64,000 nucleotides of DNA, taken from Solwaraspora sp. WMMA2065. GTDB taxonomy: Bacteria; Actinomycetota; Actinomycetes; Mycobacteriales; Micromonosporaceae. The notes beneath the pieces are model-generated. The model did no database searches. It was given only the letters and a program-made list of their open reading frames with translations, and had not been told where the DNA came from. This document shows, piece after piece, positions 51,296 to 59,851 of this stretch (positions are counted from its first letter, which is position 1; each line of letters begins with the position of its first letter). Where the stretch lies: the NCBI RefSeq assembly GCF_030345075.1, contig NZ_CP128361.1:868001-932000 (forward strand). Direction: 5' to 3'. The position numbers and the translations under genes were made by a program.

Positions 51296-52734
51296 CAGCG
51301 GCCGTCCGGTCCACCCGGGGCCTGCAGATGCAGCACCTTGACGACGGTCATCTCGTCGAGCAGTTCCGGTCCGAATCCGAGGCCCTCGCCGCTGCCGCGC
51401 CGGGGGTGCGCGGCACCGCCCGGCGCTCCACCGAACACCGAGTTGATCTTCACGGTGCCCACCGGCAGTTCGCGCCAGGCCCGCTGCGCGTGGCTCATGG
51501 ACCGGGTCAGCACGGTCGCCGACAGGCCGTACGGGGAAGCCGCCGCCCGGGACAGCGCCTCGTCGAACGACCCCACCGTCATCACCGGGGCGACCGGGCC
51601 GAACGTCTCCTGCCGCATCACCGCCATGTCATCTGTGCATCCGGTCAGCACCGTCGGCGGGTAGAAGGCACCGGGCCCGTCCGGGATCCGGCCCCCGCAC
51701 CGCGCCGTCGCCCCGGCCGCCAGCGCCGCCGAGACCTGCGCATGCACCTGGTCGCGGTGCCGGCGGTCCACCAGCGGACCCAGCTCGGTGTACGGGTCAC
51801 GGGCAGGCCCCAACCGCATCCCCGAGCAGAGGCCGGTGAGCGCCTCGACGAACGGCTCCGCCACCGTGCTGTGTACATAGATCCGCTCCACGCTGACACA
51901 TACCTGGCCCGAGTTGGCCAACGCGCCGGCCGCCGCCTGCTGCGCGGCCCATCGCGGATCGACGCCCTCGTCGACGACCAGCGCGTCGCTGCCGCCGTTC
52001 TCCCGCAGCACCTTGGCCCCGGTCCGGGCGCACGCCTCGGCGACCGCCCGCCCGGTGTCGGTCGCCCCGACGTGGGCGACCAGGTCCACCCCGTCGGAGG
52101 CGGCGATCCGGGCACCGACGCCCCCGTCGCCGGTCAGCAGGGCGAAGACCCCGTCGGGAACCTCGTCGGCGACCATCCGGGCGAGCAGCGCGCCGGTCGC
52201 CGGGCAGCGTTCACTCGGCTTGTGCACCACCGTGTTGCCGGTCACCAGCGCCGCGCCGAGCAGCCCGCAGGCCACCGCTACCGGGTCGTTCCACGGCGTC
52301 AGCACCGCCACCACCCCACGCGGCACGTACGCCATCAGATCCAGGGCGGCCGGGTCGCCGGCCAGCGCCCGACCCCGGTGCACCGGCCCCAGTTCGGCGT
52401 ACTGCCGCAGGGTCGCGACACCGGCAGCGATCCCGGCCCGAGCCCCAGCCAACGGCTTGCCCATCTCCGCACTCTGCGCCTCGGCCACCTGGTCGGTGGC
52501 ACCGGCCAGAGCGTCCGCGATTCGTCGCAGCGCGGCGGCCCGATCCGCCGCCGGTGTCGCAGCCCACCCCGGCGCCGCCTCGCGGGCCGACTTCACCGCC
52601 GTGTCGACGTTCGCCTCGGTGGCGAGCGGACTGCGGCTGACCGGGGTGCCCTCGGACGGGTCCTCGACGACGATCTCGGCACCGTCGCCGAACCGCCCCC
52701 ACCCACCGTCGATGAACTGCTCCACGTCGTACAT
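51292..52734 (-). CDS. Aldehyde dehydrogenase family protein
   Basis: A 480-residue NAD(P)-dependent aldehyde dehydrogenase. The catalytic Cys lies in NSGQVCVSVERIYV; the general-base Glu lies in RENGGSDALVV, where most members have ELGG; TPWNDPVAVACG is the TPWNFP-like cofactor segment; and QETFGPVAPV is the family C-terminal motif. The aldehyde is unknown. It starts at ATG 52734, after a SigB-like promoter, and is divergent from a FAD-dependent oxidoreductase. Confidence 0.93.
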   Translation of the reverse strand: MYDVEQFIDGGWGRFGDGAEIVVEDPSEGTPVSRSPLATEANVDTAVKSAREAAPGWAATPAADRAAALRRIADALAGATDQVAEAQSAEMGKPLAGARAGIAAGVATLRQYAELGPVHRGRALAGDPAALDLMAYVPRGVVAVLTPWNDPVAVACGLLGAALVTGNTVVHKPSERCPATGALLARMVADEVPDGVFALLTGDGGVGARIAASDGVDLVAHVGATDTGRAVAEACARTGAKVLRENGGSDALVVDEGVDPRWAAQQAAAGALANSGQVCVSVERIYVHSTVAEPFVEALTGLCSGMRLGPARDPYTELGPLVDRRHRDQVHAQVSAALAAGATARCGGRIPDGPGAFYPPTVLTGCTDDMAVMRQETFGPVAPVMTVGSFDEALSRAAASPYGLSATVLTRSMSHAQRAWRELPVGTVKINSVFGGAPGGAAHPRRGSGEGLGFGPELLDEMTVVKVLHLQAPGGPDGRW

Positions 52735-52743
52735 CCGGCGGTC

Positions 52744-52768
52744 GTTCCCGGAGGTCGCGCCGGTAAAC
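52744..52768 (-). promoter_or_regulatory. SigB-like promoter of the aldehyde dehydrogenase-BrkB unit
   Basis: On the minus strand GTTT (52768-52765), 15 bases, GGGAAC (52749-52744). Its -35 element is one half of the palindrome AAACGTTT; the other half is the -35 element of the divergent promoter. Confidence 0.7.
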
Positions 52769-52793
52769 GTTTGGCCGCGCCCGGCCGGGGTAG
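52769..52793 (+). promoter_or_regulatory. SigB-like promoter of the FAD-oxidoreductase gene
   Basis: GTTT (52769-52772), 15 bases, GGGTAG (52788-52793). The start codon at 52804 lies 10 bases after the -10 element, so the mRNA would be nearly leaderless. It is back to back with the promoter at 52744-52768. Confidence 0.8.
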
Positions 52794-52803
52794 CCGCGCG
52801 GAG

Positions 52804-54408
52804 ATGGCAGAAACGGATGTGGAGACGGCGGACGCGGTCGTCATCGGCGCCGGACACAACGGCCTGGTCGCCGCCAACCTGCTCGCCGACGCCGGCTGGG
52901 ACGTGCTGGTCCTGGAGGCGACCGGGGCGCCGGGTGGTGCGGTCCGGTCCGCCGAGGTGACCGCCCCCGGCTATCTCAGTGATCTGTACAGCTCGTTCTA
53001 TCCGCTCGGATTCGCCTCGCCGGTGCTGCGGGAGCTGCGGCTGGCCGAGTTCGGGCTGCGCTGGCGGCACGCTCCGGACGTCTTCGCCCACCTGCTGCCG
53101 GACGACCGCGCGGCGGTGGTCAACCTGGACCCACGGCGGACCGCCGAGTCGCTGGAAGCATTCGCCGACGGCGACGGCGAGCGCTGGCTGTCGGCGTACG
53201 CCGAGTGGCGGGCCGTGTCGGCGCCGCTGATCGATGCGCTGTTCACCCCGTTCCCGCCGGTGCGGGCCGGCGCCGCGCTGCTGCGCCGGCTCCGGACCGC
53301 CGGATCGCTGCGGCTGGCCCGGCGCCTGGTGCTGCCGGTCCGCCAACTAGGCCGGGAGACCTTCGCCGGCGCCGGCGGTCCGGCGCTGCTCGCCGGTTGC
53401 GCGCTGCACACCGACCTGGCCCCCGACGATGTCGCGTCCGGCGTGTACGGCTGGCTGCTGACCATGCTCGGTCAGGAGATCGGCTGGCCGGTACCGGCGG
53501 GCGGCGCGCAACGGATCACCGACGCGTTGGTCGCCCGGCTGCGTTCCCGGGGCGGCCGGCTGGTCACCGGCGCCGCCGCCGACCGGGTGCTGATCGCCCG
53601 CAGCCGGGCGGTCGGCGTGCGTACCGTCGACGGCCGGCGGTGGCGGGCCCGGCGGGCGGTGCTCGCCGACGTTCCCGCTCCGGCGCTGCTGCTCGACCTG
53701 GTCGGCGACCGGTGGCTGCCTCCCAGGATGGTCGACGACCTGCGCCGGTTCCGGTGGGACGGGTCGACGGTGAAGGTTGACTGGGCGCTCGCCGGCCCGA
53801 TGCCGTGGCGCAATCCGGCGGTCGCCACCGCCGGTACCGTGCACCTCGGGGCCGACCTGGACGGCCTGACCCGGTACGCCGCCGAATTGGCCTGCGACGA
53901 GGTGCCCCGTGACCCGTTCCTGCTGCTCGGCCAGCTGACCACCACCGACCCGCAGCGATCGCCGACGGGCACCGAGTCGCTGTGGGCGTACACGCACCTG
54001 CCGCACCGGACCCGGTGGCACCCCGAGGAGATCGTCGAACACGTCGCGCGGATGGAGGCGGTGCTGCAGCGGCAGGCGCCGGGCTTCGGCGCCCTGGTCC
54101 AAGCCCGTCATGTGGCCGGTCCGGTGGACCTGCAGGAGCACAATCCGAGCCTGGTCGGGGGAGCGGTCGGTGGCGGCACCTCGGCTGCGTACCAGCAGCT
54201 GTTCTTCCGGCCGGTGCCCGGCCTTGGCCGCGCGGACACCCCGGTCGACCGGCTCTTTCTCGCCTCGGCGTCGGCGCACCCCGGCGGCGGGGTGCATGGC
54301 GCGCCCGGGTCGAACGCCGCGCGGGCGGCGCTGGTCCGCGACCGCGCGGCGACCGGGTGGATGTACGGGGCCGTGGTGTCGGCGGCGCAGCGGGCGGTCT
54401 ACCGCTGA
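52804..54408 (+). CDS. FAD-dependent oxidoreductase, phytoene desaturase-like
   Basis: A 534-residue flavoprotein of the phytoene dehydrogenase/amine oxidase group. The FAD motif is VVIGAGHNGLVAANLLADAG near residues 12-31, with VLEATGAPGGAVRS after it, and the C-terminal FAD segment is ASASAHPGGGVHGAPGSNAA. No carotenoid genes lie nearby, so the substrate is open. It has a SigB-like promoter and is divergent from the aldehyde dehydrogenase gene. Confidence 0.93.
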   Translation: MAETDVETADAVVIGAGHNGLVAANLLADAGWDVLVLEATGAPGGAVRSAEVTAPGYLSDLYSSFYPLGFASPVLRELRLAEFGLRWRHAPDVFAHLLPDDRAAVVNLDPRRTAESLEAFADGDGERWLSAYAEWRAVSAPLIDALFTPFPPVRAGAALLRRLRTAGSLRLARRLVLPVRQLGRETFAGAGGPALLAGCALHTDLAPDDVASGVYGWLLTMLGQEIGWPVPAGGAQRITDALVARLRSRGGRLVTGAAADRVLIARSRAVGVRTVDGRRWRARRAVLADVPAPALLLDLVGDRWLPPRMVDDLRRFRWDGSTVKVDWALAGPMPWRNPAVATAGTVHLGADLDGLTRYAAELACDEVPRDPFLLLGQLTTTDPQRSPTGTESLWAYTHLPHRTRWHPEEIVEHVARMEAVLQRQAPGFGALVQARHVAGPVDLQEHNPSLVGGAVGGGTSAAYQQLFFRPVPGLGRADTPVDRLFLASASAHPGGGVHGAPGSNAARAALVRDRAATGWMYGAVVSAAQRAVYR

Positions 54409-54442
54409 GCCGGTGTCGGAGCTCCGGCTGGAACCGCCGGGG

Positions 54443-55852
54443 TCACTGGCCGGGGGGACGCGGCCAGGACTCCTCAACCGGCGTCGGTGCCGGTGCGCGG
54501 GGCGCCGGTGGTGGTGCGGCTGCCGGTGTCGGTGGCGGTGGTGCGGCTGCCGGTGTCGGCGGTGCTGACGCCGGATCGGTCGCCGGTGCGACAGCAGGCG
54601 TGGCGGACTGGTCCCGCCCGGCCGGCGCGACAGCGGTCGGCGCGACCCACAGCGGGGCCTTTGGCAGCAGCGAACGGAAGTCGAACGAACACTTGCTGCA
54701 GGACCGCAGCGCCGTCTCGGTACGTCGGTCGCCGCACTGCCGGCAGAAGGTCACCACCGACTCGTCGGCCGACAGACCCTGGCAGCGTGGGCAGGCGAAG
54801 GCCGGACCCTTGGTCTGGGCCAGCCGCCCGGCCAGCACGAACGGGCTGATCACCGCGCTCACCGTGGTCGCCAGGTCGCGGGTCCGGCGGTTGCGTTCCT
54901 GCAGTCGCTCCAGTTCGGGGTTGACGATCTTCTCCAGCTTGCAGGTCGTGCAGATCAACAGCGTCCGAACCGGCAGCATCTCCCGTAGCTGGGCCTGCTG
55001 GTGCAGGAACGTCACCACCGGCACGTCGGCCGGGTCCACGGTGAACCGGAACGGCGTCGATGTGCCGGCCGAGGCGGCTGCCGCCGCGATGTACTCCTCG
55101 ACCCGGTACACCAGCCCTTGGATCTGGGTGACCAAGTTCGCCGGCATCTGCCCGGGCCGGCTGGTGATCAGGGTCCCGACGGTGAGCATCCCGTCGGCTA
55201 GCTGGGTCGGCACCTCGGCGACCGTTTCCGCAGCGACGAAGGTGAACGTGCCCGCCCCGGTCCGGCTCACCGGGGCACCCTTTGCCGGGTCGGACCCGTC
55301 GAGGAACCGGGTGGTGTGGCGGGAGATCAACGAGCCGGCCTGGGCCGCCCACCCGGCGGCGTTCTGCATGGCGGCGACGTCTCCGTTCCCGGTGTTGCGC
55401 CACCAGCCGGCGAAGCCGGCGGCGGCGGCCGGGTCGAGACGGGCCAGAGCGGCGTCGACGGCGGCCAGGACGGACCCGAAGACGTCCTGGTAGACAGCGG
55501 TCGCGCCCCAGTTACGGCCGACCTTCGCCGGCCAGCGGTCGCTCACCTGGACGGTGACCCGGCAGGCGGCAGGGCCGGCCTCCAGACCGATCTGCAACTG
55601 CACCGGCATCCGGGCCGGTTGCAGGGTGACCGCGCCGAGCTTGGAGCCGCGTACCGCCTGGATGACGCTGAGCTGCTCGACGGTGAGCTGGAAACCCAGG
55701 TTCCGTACGGCGGCGAGCAGATGCTGCCGTACGACGGTGAGTGGAGCGGCGACGGTCCGCTCCGCTCCGGCGGCGAGCTGGTCGGCCTGCCGATCGTCGT
55801 CGGTGCCGATGCCGGTGGCCGGCGCCCTGCCGTTGCTGTCTGCCCAGGTCAT
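54443..55852 (-). CDS. Zinc-ribbon protein of unknown function
   Basis: A 469-residue protein I do not recognise. The first 180 residues form a folded alpha/beta region (TVAAPLTVVRQHLLAAVRNLGFQ). Cysteine pairs follow: CTTCKLEK near 300, then CPRCQGL, CRQCGDRR and CSKCSFDF near 365-405, which read as zinc ribbons. A short hydrophobic stretch (VSAVISPFVLAGRLA) lies between the cysteine groups. The last 60 residues are an Ala/Pro repeat. The ATG overlaps the stop of the acidic gene upstream (ATGA), so the pair forms an operon. Confidence 0.75.
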   Translation of the reverse strand: MTWADSNGRAPATGIGTDDDRQADQLAAGAERTVAAPLTVVRQHLLAAVRNLGFQLTVEQLSVIQAVRGSKLGAVTLQPARMPVQLQIGLEAGPAACRVTVQVSDRWPAKVGRNWGATAVYQDVFGSVLAAVDAALARLDPAAAAGFAGWWRNTGNGDVAAMQNAAGWAAQAGSLISRHTTRFLDGSDPAKGAPVSRTGAGTFTFVAAETVAEVPTQLADGMLTVGTLITSRPGQMPANLVTQIQGLVYRVEEYIAAAAASAGTSTPFRFTVDPADVPVVTFLHQQAQLREMLPVRTLLICTTCKLEKIVNPELERLQERNRRTRDLATTVSAVISPFVLAGRLAQTKGPAFACPRCQGLSADESVVTFCRQCGDRRTETALRSCSKCSFDFRSLLPKAPLWVAPTAVAPAGRDQSATPAVAPATDPASAPPTPAAAPPPPTPAAAPPPAPRAPAPTPVEESWPRPPGQ

Positions 55853-56301
55853 TCCGTGCCGAATCCGGTGTCGAAGCTGGTGCCGGTGTCGAAGCTGGTG
55901 CTTTCGTAACTGCTGCTGCTGTCGTATGTGCTGATCTCGGCGGCCGCGGCGTCGACGCTGTAGTCCGTCGCGGCCGCGTAGTCGCTCGCCGTACCGGCCT
56001 CGTCGGCCGCCAGCGAGTACTGCCGGTCGGCAGCCTCGATCGAGGCGGTCGGGTCGAAGCCGGCGGCGACGCTGTCCGCCGCGTCCTGCAGGTGACCGTC
56101 GGCGGACTCGGTCCACGAGTCGCTCACGTCGGCGTGCCAGTCGGACCACTCCTGGTCGGCCACGGCCTGGTCCAGATGGGTCTCCACCGCGTCGGCGACC
56201 GGCTCGGGCAGCGTGGTCGAGCTACCTGCGAAATCCGTCGTGCCGGTGTCGGCGCTGGTGTCGCTGATCAGGTAGTCGTCCCAGCTCGGATCGGTTGTCA
56301 T
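55849..56301 (-). CDS. Acidic Asp/Ser/Ala-rich protein of unknown function
   Basis: A 150-residue very acidic protein with Trp-Ser-Asp clusters (QEWSDWHADVSDSWTES) and a low-complexity C-terminus (SSSSYESTSFDTGTSFDTGF). It has no signal peptide or membrane segment. It overlaps the zinc-ribbon gene by four bases, which suggests the two products work together. The composition suits a disordered or surface-exposed partner. GAGGGGG lies just upstream of the start. Confidence 0.7.
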   Translation of the reverse strand: MTTDPSWDDYLISDTSADTGTTDFAGSSTTLPEPVADAVETHLDQAVADQEWSDWHADVSDSWTESADGHLQDAADSVAAGFDPTASIEAADRQYSLAADEAGTASDYAAATDYSVDAAAAEISTYDSSSSYESTSFDTGTSFDTGFGTE

Positions 56302-56466
56302 TGACCGCCCCCTCCTGGTCGGGGCGCGTCATTCGCCGCCCCATGATCGTCATCTGCGATCGATGATGCATCGGTGGGCGGGCGGGCTGTATCCCCCTTG
56401 TGTGCCTCGGCCGCCGGTTCGACGGCAGCGACCGGCGGCCCAACGGGCGGTGGCGGTGTCAGACAG

Positions 56467-57519
56467 TCACGCCGCCCGCCCGACCGGTCGACGGACCGCA
56501 GCCCGCAGCCGGGCCGGCCCGCTGCCGACCATCGCCCGCGCGGTGCCGAGCGCGGCGGCCAGGACTGCGGCGGTGACGGTCTGCTTGTGCGTCACGGCCC
56601 ACAGCGCCAGCGAACGCCGACGTGCCTGGTCGTCGAAGGCGCCGTGTGCACCATGATCGACCTCGGCATCGGCCGGTACGTCCACATTGTCCCGCCAGTG
56701 GGCCCGGTCGATGACCTCGTCGGTCTGCTGGGAGTCGAATCCGACCTGCCGGATCGCCAGCAGCCGGTCGAGCAGCCCCGGGGCGATGATGTCGGCGAGC
56801 CGGGCCTGTAGGGTGGGGCCACCGACGTTGACCTCCCGCTTGCCGTTGTCGGCGGCCCAGCAGATCGCCGCAGCGGCCACCTCGGGTTGGAAGATCGGCG
56901 GTACCGGTTGCGGGTGTCGGGGCAGATGGGTACGCACCCAGGAGAACTGCGGCGTGTTCACCGCCGGCAGCTGGACCATCGACAGCTTGATCTCGGGGCT
57001 GGCCTGGAGCAACTCGGCCCGTAGCGAGTCGTTGAATCCCTGGATGGCGTGCTTGCTGGCGCAGTACGCCGACTGCAGCGGGATGCCCCGGTACGCCAGC
57101 GCCGAACCGACCTGCACGATCGTGCCGATTCCGGCCGGGCGCATCTGCCGCAGCGCCGCCAGCGTGCCGTGCACGGTGCCGAGGTAGTTGACCTCGGTGA
57201 CCCGCCGGAACTCGTCAGCGCTGATTTCCCAGGTCGGGGCGAAGACCGACACCATCGCGTTGTTGATCCACACGTCCAGGCCGCCGTTGCGTCGGTGCAG
57301 GTCGTCGGCGGCCTCGTCGACCGCTGCGGCGTCGGCGACGTCCACCTGGTACGTGGCCACCGCCTCGGCACCCAGCTCCCGACACTGTGCGGCGGCTGCG
57401 GCCAGGCCGGCCGCTCCCCGAGCGAGCAACCCGAGCCGGGCACCGCGGCGTGCGTACCGCTGGGCGGTGGCGCGTCCGATGCCGGCGCTTGCGCCAGTGA
57501 TCATCACGGTCTGGTTCAT
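56467..57519 (-). CDS. SDR-family oxidoreductase with C-terminal extension
   Basis: A 350-residue short-chain dehydrogenase: TGASAGIGRATAQRYA near residues 8-23, NNAMVSVFAP, the catalytic Ser in GSALAYRG, and Tyr and Lys in YCASKHA. The C-terminal 100 residues, with a weak hydrophobic stretch (TVTAAVLAAALG), go beyond the classical fold; relatives of this longer type are common in actinomycetes. ATG 57519 has GGGAGG upstream. A 9-bp hairpin lies in its leader. Confidence 0.92.
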   Translation of the reverse strand: MNQTVMITGASAGIGRATAQRYARRGARLGLLARGAAGLAAAAAQCRELGAEAVATYQVDVADAAAVDEAADDLHRRNGGLDVWINNAMVSVFAPTWEISADEFRRVTEVNYLGTVHGTLAALRQMRPAGIGTIVQVGSALAYRGIPLQSAYCASKHAIQGFNDSLRAELLQASPEIKLSMVQLPAVNTPQFSWVRTHLPRHPQPVPPIFQPEVAAAAICWAADNGKREVNVGGPTLQARLADIIAPGLLDRLLAIRQVGFDSQQTDEVIDRAHWRDNVDVPADAEVDHGAHGAFDDQARRRSLALWAVTHKQTVTAAVLAAALGTARAMVGSGPARLRAAVRRPVGRAA

Positions 57520-57535
57520 TCCGATCACCTCCCTG

Positions 57536-57555
57536 CGGGTGCCGTCCGGCACCCG
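57536..57555 (-). repeat. Short hairpin in the leader of the SDR gene
   Basis: CGGGTGCCG (57536-57544) and CGGCACCCG (57547-57555) form a perfect 9-bp stem just upstream of the ribosome binding site. The real loop would need to open by one or two pairs. It could lower translation or mark a processed end. Confidence 0.4.
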
Positions 57556-57602
57556 TCCACTGACCTGCCCTGACTTGGTCTGCCCTGGCTGGCCCCTGCT
57601 GA

Positions 57603-57627
57603 CGTGGGCCCGTCCGTCGGGCCCACG
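57603..57627 (-). terminator. Terminator after the SRPBCC gene at 57645
   Basis: CGTGGGCCCG (57603-57612) pairs with CGGGCCCACG (57618-57627) across a five-base loop, 17 bases after the stop codon. Confidence 0.75.
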
Positions 57628-57644
57628 GCCGTGGCGTGCCGGCG

Positions 57645-58088
57645 TCACCCGACGGTCTGCCGGGTTGCGATGTCGGACAGCCGGCGCAGCGTCTCCCGGT
57701 TGCGGTGGTGCAGGACCAGATCGTCGAGCTTCGTACGGACCCAGCGCAGCGGCCCTCCGGTGAACGACTCGGCGATGGTGACCCGAGTGCCGTTGCCCGG
57801 GGTCGGCGCGAGCCGGAACACGATCGTCGCCTCGCCCAGCGGCCACAGCCCGGCCCGTAACGTCAGCTCGTCGCCCGGCTGGCAGGAGATCACCGTGGAG
57901 GCGTCGGACAACGACAGCGGCCAGGGACCGGCGGTGTGGTGCAGCCGGGCCCCGGCCTGCGGCCAGTGCCCGTCGACATCGCGGATGTGCACGGTCCCGA
58001 CCACCCAGTCGCTGTACGACCAGCCGTTCGCCAGCACGGCGAACACCTGGTCCTGCGGGGCGGGGATCACCCGCTGCACGACAGCCAC
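57645..58088 (-). CDS. SRPBCC (START-like) family protein
   Basis: A 147-residue SRPBCC protein: VIPAPQDQVFAVLANGWSYSDWVVGTVHIRDVD at the N-terminus, then LHHTAGPWPL and a long C-terminal helix (RWVRTKLDDLVLHHRNRETLRRL). Ligand unknown. It starts at GTG 58088, four bases after the predicted start from a SigB-like promoter, and is divergent from the heptose operon. Confidence 0.9.
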   Translation of the reverse strand: MAVVQRVIPAPQDQVFAVLANGWSYSDWVVGTVHIRDVDGHWPQAGARLHHTAGPWPLSLSDASTVISCQPGDELTLRAGLWPLGEATIVFRLAPTPGNGTRVTIAESFTGGPLRWVRTKLDDLVLHHRNRETLRRLSDIATRQTVG

Positions 58089-58098
58089 GATCAGCCGG

Positions 58099-58123
58099 GT
58101 ACCCCGCGGGCGACCCGCTAACC
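58099..58123 (-). promoter_or_regulatory. SigB-like promoter of the SRPBCC gene
   Basis: On the minus strand GGTT (58123-58120), 15 bases, GGGTAC (58104-58099). It fits the streptomycete SigB pattern GNNT-N14/16-GGGTA(C/T). Confidence 0.6.
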
Positions 58124-58167
58124 CGGCCAGCGGCGAAATGGTGCGGACCGGACGAACGCCGTGGTTG

Positions 58168-58192
58168 GTTTACTCGCCCCGCACCCGGGAAA
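58168..58192 (+). promoter_or_regulatory. SigB-like promoter of the heptose operon
   Basis: GTTT (58168-58171), 15 bases, GGGAAA (58187-58192). The start codon at 58202 lies nine bases after the -10 element. GGAG is also present in between. Confidence 0.7.
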
Positions 58193-58201
58193 CGGAGCCA
58201 G

Positions 58202-59851
58202 GTGCGAAGCGAACTGATCAGTCGGGGCCGCGGGCTCTTCGACGCGGTGCTCTTCGACCGTGACGGGACGCTCGTGCACGACGTGCCGTACAACGGCGAC
58301 CCGGACCTGGTCCGCCCGGTGCGCGGTGCCCGCGCCGCGCTTGACCGGCTTCGCGCCGCCGGTCTGCGGCTCGGAGTCGTCACCAACCAGTCCGGCCTGG
58401 CGCGCGGCCACTTCACCACCCACGACATGCGTCGGGTGCACGACCGGATCGAGGAACTCCTCGGCCCGTTCGACACCTGGCAGGTCTGCCCGCACGACGA
58501 CGGCGACGGCTGCCGGTGCCGCAAACCGGCACCGGGCATGGTCCTGGCCGCGGCCCGGGAGCTGGGCACCAGCGCCGGGCGGTGCGTCGTGGTCGGCGAC
58601 ATCGGCCGGGATATCGTCGCCGCCGGTGCCGCTGGCGCGACCGGCATCCTGGTACCCACCGAGACGACCCATCCGCAGGAGACGGCTGCCGCTCCCGCCG
58701 TCGCCGGTGACCTGGCCGGCGCCGCTGATCTCATCCTGCGTCGCCACCGGGCGACCGCTCCCGACGAGCCCGGCCCGCGCGGTGGCCGGGTCCTGGTCGT
58801 GCGCTCCGACTCGGTCGGCGACGTGCTGGTCACCGGGCCGGCGATCCGCGCCGTGGCGGCCGGGGCGGACGAGGTGGTCATGCTCTGTGGACCGCAGGGC
58901 CGGGCCGCCGCCGAACTGCTGCCCGGTGTGGGCGACCTGATCGAGTGGCCGCTGCCGTGGATCGACCCGGATCCCGGTCCGGTGGACCCCGCCGACCTGA
59001 CCCGGCTGACGGAGCGGCTGGCCGAGGTCGGCGCCGACGAGGCGATCATCTTCACCTCCTTCCACCAGTCGCCGCTGCCGCTGGCGCTGCTCCTGCGGCA
59101 GGCCGGGGTGGATCGGATCGCGGCGATCAGTGACGACTACTCCGGCTCTCTGCTCGACGTGCGTCACCGGGTGCCGCCCGGCGTACCGGAGCCGGAACGC
59201 GCGTTGTCGCTGGCCGCCGCCGCTGGATTCGCGCTGCCCGGCGACGACGAGCCGGTGCTGCGGCTACGCCCGGGCTGTCTGCGGCCAGCCGCCGGGCCCG
59301 CACCACAGGAGCCCGGCTCGGGTGTGCGTCACCGGATGCCGGAGCCGGACCGGGCCGGGCCACCGGGCTACGTCGTCGTGCACCCCGGATCCTCCGTCGA
59401 ATCCCGCGCCTGCCCGCCGGAGCGGTGTGCCGCGTTCGTCGACGCGCTGCACGCCGCCGGGCACCGGGTGGTGGTCACCGGCGGCCCCGGTGAGCAGGCG
59501 CTGAGCCGTCGGGTCGCCGGCCGGTCCGGTGCCGATCTCGGCGGGCAGACCTCGCTGGCCCGGCTCGCCGCGATCATCGCGGGGGCCGGCGCGCTGGTCG
59601 TGGGCAACACCGGGCCGGCACACCTCGCGGCGGCGGTCGGCACCCCGGTGGTCAGCCTGTTCGCGCCGACGGTGCCGTTCGGCCAGTGGGGACCATACCG
59701 GGTGCCCTGGGTCCGGCTCGGCGACCCGGTCGCCGGCTGCCGCAATACCCGGGCCGCCCGCTGCCCGGTGCCGGGCCATCCGTGTCTGTCGACGGTCTCC
59801 CCGGACAGCGTGGTCGAGGCCGTCGAACTGATCTGCGGGACGGCCGGATGA
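58202..59851 (+). CDS. Fusion of GmhB-type phosphatase and family 9 glycosyltransferase
   Basis: A 549-residue two-domain protein. Residues 10-185 are an HAD phosphatase of the GmhB group: DRDGTL nucleophile motif, TNQSG, the zinc-binding CPHDDGDGCRCRKP and VVGDIGRDI. This would make heptose 1-phosphate from the 1,7-bisphosphate. From about residue 200 it is a family 9 (heptosyltransferase-like) glycosyltransferase: VLVVRSDSVGDVLVTGPAIRA, VVHPGSSVESRACPPER and GNTGPAHLAAAVGTPVVSLFAPT. The fusion couples precursor synthesis and transfer. First gene of a tightly packed operon with a SigB-like promoter. Confidence 0.93.
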   Translation: MRSELISRGRGLFDAVLFDRDGTLVHDVPYNGDPDLVRPVRGARAALDRLRAAGLRLGVVTNQSGLARGHFTTHDMRRVHDRIEELLGPFDTWQVCPHDDGDGCRCRKPAPGMVLAAARELGTSAGRCVVVGDIGRDIVAAGAAGATGILVPTETTHPQETAAAPAVAGDLAGAADLILRRHRATAPDEPGPRGGRVLVVRSDSVGDVLVTGPAIRAVAAGADEVVMLCGPQGRAAAELLPGVGDLIEWPLPWIDPDPGPVDPADLTRLTERLAEVGADEAIIFTSFHQSPLPLALLLRQAGVDRIAAISDDYSGSLLDVRHRVPPGVPEPERALSLAAAAGFALPGDDEPVLRLRPGCLRPAAGPAPQEPGSGVRHRMPEPDRAGPPGYVVVHPGSSVESRACPPERCAAFVDALHAAGHRVVVTGGPGEQALSRRVAGRSGADLGGQTSLARLAAIIAGAGALVVGNTGPAHLAAAVGTPVVSLFAPTVPFGQWGPYRVPWVRLGDPVAGCRNTRAARCPVPGHPCLSTVSPDSVVEAVELICGTAG

